In this document: piece after piece, positions 32,898 to 34,082 of the stretch
Numbering within the stretch: position 1 is the first letter of the stretch
Layout of the letters: each line of letters begins with the position of its first letter
Source: CAYRGG01 sp964423745
Lineage (GTDB): Bacteria > Pseudomonadota > Gammaproteobacteria > Competibacterales > Competibacteraceae
Direction of reading: 5' to 3'
Assembly (NCBI GenBank): GCA_964423745.1
Contig: CAYRGG010000048.1
Location: 1 to 34,082, forward strand
DNA length: 34,082 nucleotides
Program-made: the position numbers and the translations under genes
The notes under the pieces: generated by a model
What the model was told of the DNA's origin: nothing
Database searches by the model: none
The model's input: the letters and a program-made list of their open reading frames with translations, nothing else

Positions 32898-33272
32898 ATG
32901 GCAACTATTAATCAACTAGTGCGCAAACCGAGGGTTCGCAAAACTGACAAGAGTACTGTGCCGGCTCTTGATGCGTGTCCGCAAAAGCGGGGTGTTTGCA
33001 CCCGGGTCTACACGACAACGCCCAAAAAGCCTAACTCAGCCTTGCGTAAGGTGGCTCGGGTACGTTTAACCAACGGTGAAGAAGTGACCAGCTACATCGG
33101 TGGCGAGGGTCATAATCTGCAAGAGCACTCTGTCGTGTTGATAAGAGGGGGTCGTGTAAAAGATTTGCCAGGCGTACGTTATCATACTGTGCGCGGTAGC
33201 TTGGATACCTCAGGTGTATCAAAACGTCGGCAGGGGCGTTCAAAATACGGGGCAAAACGTCCAAAAGCCTAG
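32898..33272 (+). CDS. rpsL: 30S ribosomal protein S12
   Basis: This 124-residue S12 is full length (MATINQLVRKPRVRKTDKST...). The decoding-centre loops TTPKKPNSALRKV and RGGRVKDLPGVRYH are wild type, with Lys at the positions where changes give streptomycin resistance. It is the first gene of the str operon, behind its own promoter. The upstream neighbour is mfd, not rpoC. Confidence 0.98.
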   Translation: MATINQLVRKPRVRKTDKSTVPALDACPQKRGVCTRVYTTTPKKPNSALRKVARVRLTNGEEVTSYIGGEGHNLQEHSVVLIRGGRVKDLPGVRYHTVRGSLDTSGVSKRRQGRSKYGAKRPKA

Positions 33273-33545
33273 TTGCGATGGAATGTGTCAAAGTGGTTTC
33301 TAAACCGTTTTTAAGGTCGTCTTTTTTTTTAAATACTTTAGTCTACCTCGCCTAGCGACGCTAGCCTGTGTGCTAAAAAACAAGACGTATTACCAGCAGC
33401 GTTTATTTATAGACACTAAAAGTAGATTGTTTTTAGGCTTGTTACTAAAAAAATCTTTTATAAAGCGCTCTGTGGTAGCACTGTTGTTGCCTCTTTAAAG
33501 GCGTAAGTATATGACTTCGAGTTAAATAGAACACAGGTTTGATCT
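33273..33545. other. Long rpsL-rpsG spacer
   Basis: This 273-bp AT-rich spacer is much longer than the roughly 100 bp in E. coli, where S7 binds to repress the operon. It contains a small stem GGTT-TCTA-AACC followed by GTTTTT (near 33295-33311) and a run of nine T at 33323-33331. These could act as an attenuator or partial terminator. No gene and no strong promoter is seen. Confidence 0.5.
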
Positions 33546-34016
33546 ATGCCAAGACGAAGAGAAATTGCAAAGCGCGTCATTCTTCCCGATCCCAAGTTTG
33601 GAAGCGAGATGCTGGCTAAATTTACAAATATGGTGATGGAACGTGGTAAAAAGTCTGTCGCCGAAAGAATCGTCTACGGGGCGCTCGATCATATGGCTGA
33701 GCGGGCCAAGGGTGATCCAATGGAACTGCTAGAGCAAGCGCTAGACAACGTGCGACCCGTGGTTGAGGTAAAGTCTCGTCGGGTTGGTGGCGCCACTTAT
33801 CAAGTACCGGTAGAGGTGCGTTCAGTGCGTCGTAATACCCTTGCCATGCGCTGGCTTATCGATGCTGCTCGTAAACGTAGCGAAAAGTCGATGGCTAGGC
33901 GTTTGGCTGGTGAATTATCGGATGCGGCTGAAAACCGTGGTTCTGCTGTTAAAAAGCGGGAAGATACCCATCGCATGGCGGATGCCAATAAGGCCTTCGC
34001 CCATTATCGTTGGTAA
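33546..34016 (+). CDS. rpsG: 30S ribosomal protein S7
   Basis: This 156-residue S7 is complete: MPRRREIAKRVILPDPKFGS at the start, the 16S rRNA-binding VKSRRVGGATYQVPVEVR, and a C-terminal ADANKAFAHYRW. ACAGG lies 8 nt before the ATG. In the str operon S7 is the usual autogenous repressor. The long spacer before it is the only unusual point. Confidence 0.98.
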   Translation: MPRRREIAKRVILPDPKFGSEMLAKFTNMVMERGKKSVAERIVYGALDHMAERAKGDPMELLEQALDNVRPVVEVKSRRVGGATYQVPVEVRSVRRNTLAMRWLIDAARKRSEKSMARRLAGELSDAAENRGSAVKKREDTHRMADANKAFAHYRW

Positions 34017-34033
34017 GCATTGAGGACTAAGCT

Positions 34034-34082
34034 GTGGCTCGGAAAACTCCTATCGAGCGCTACCGTAACCTCGGGATTATGG
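34034..34082 (+). CDS. fusA: Elongation factor G, N-terminal start (partial)
   Basis: The last 49 bases encode MARKTPIERYRNLGIM from a GTG start, with GAGG about 8 nt upstream and 17 bp after rpsG. The sequence and operon position (rpsL-rpsG-fusA) identify EF-G. The first G motif lies outside the window. Confidence 0.9.
   Translation, partial: MARKTPIERYRNLGIM

Noticed and set aside
32898..33272. Streptomycin-resistance changes in S12
   Set aside because: Both resistance hot-spot lysines are wild type.
1..34082. CRISPR arrays, tRNA/rRNA genes, toxin-antitoxin or phage-defence systems
   Set aside because: No regularly spaced repeats, tRNA-like cloverleaf signatures or defence-gene motifs were seen on either strand by eye.

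Overview
The window reads as a chromosomal segment of a gammaproteobacterium of moderate G+C. The case for this is inference from gene content: a three-gene pnt operon, an AlgZ/AlgR-type two-component pair, an AlgD-type GDP-mannose dehydrogenase ending in the same GICW tetrapeptide as Pseudomonas AlgD, a metal-site type of HemB like that of Pseudomonas, and a phoB-phoR-sixA-ppx run. I cannot name a genus from sequence alone. No tRNA, rRNA, CRISPR array or prophage was seen.

Left part (1-6195): the first 18 codons of a minus-strand gene, then the proton-translocating transhydrogenase operon pntAA-pntAB-pntB on the plus strand. A minus-strand group follows: algZ-like kinase, algR-like regulator, a Fur-family regulator and dtd. 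A 9-codon mini-ORF sits between fur and dtd, and its stop overlaps the dtd start.

Accessory part (about 6200-15060): a visibly AT-rich island with a polysaccharide theme. It holds a Wzz/GumC-like chain-length protein, a TIM-barrel metal-hydrolase-like protein (DxHxH motif), a SAM methyltransferase, a GT4 glycosyltransferase and an AlgD-type dehydrogenase. The chain-length gene is bracketed by two same-direction copies of a roughly 145-bp MITE-like element. Between the glycosyltransferase and algD lies a decayed IS982-like transposase gene, broken by several small tandem duplications and by a nested 494-bp IS1634-type fragment with a 5-bp target duplication.

Middle part (15300-27455): two exported minus-strand proteins (a TlpA-type thioredoxin and a small Cys-containing secreted protein), then a long plus-strand run. 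It begins with a well-formed Pho box and continues phoB, phoR, sixA, ppx, a NodB-type deacetylase homologue, a GH57 glycoside hydrolase, hemB, aroE, a pyridoxamine-phosphate-oxidase-like protein and a ROK sugar kinase. The first genes tie phosphate sensing to polyphosphate turnover. The deacetylase/GH57 pair has no export signals and probably acts on a cytoplasmic glycan.

Right part (27452-34082): a YihY/BrkB membrane protein and an unidentified 96-residue protein on the minus strand, a region with a tandem-hairpin terminator-like structure, mfd, then the start of the str operon (rpsL, rpsG, fusA start) behind a near-consensus sigma-70 promoter. Here rpsL is preceded by mfd rather than rpoC, and rpsL and rpsG are 273 bp apart.
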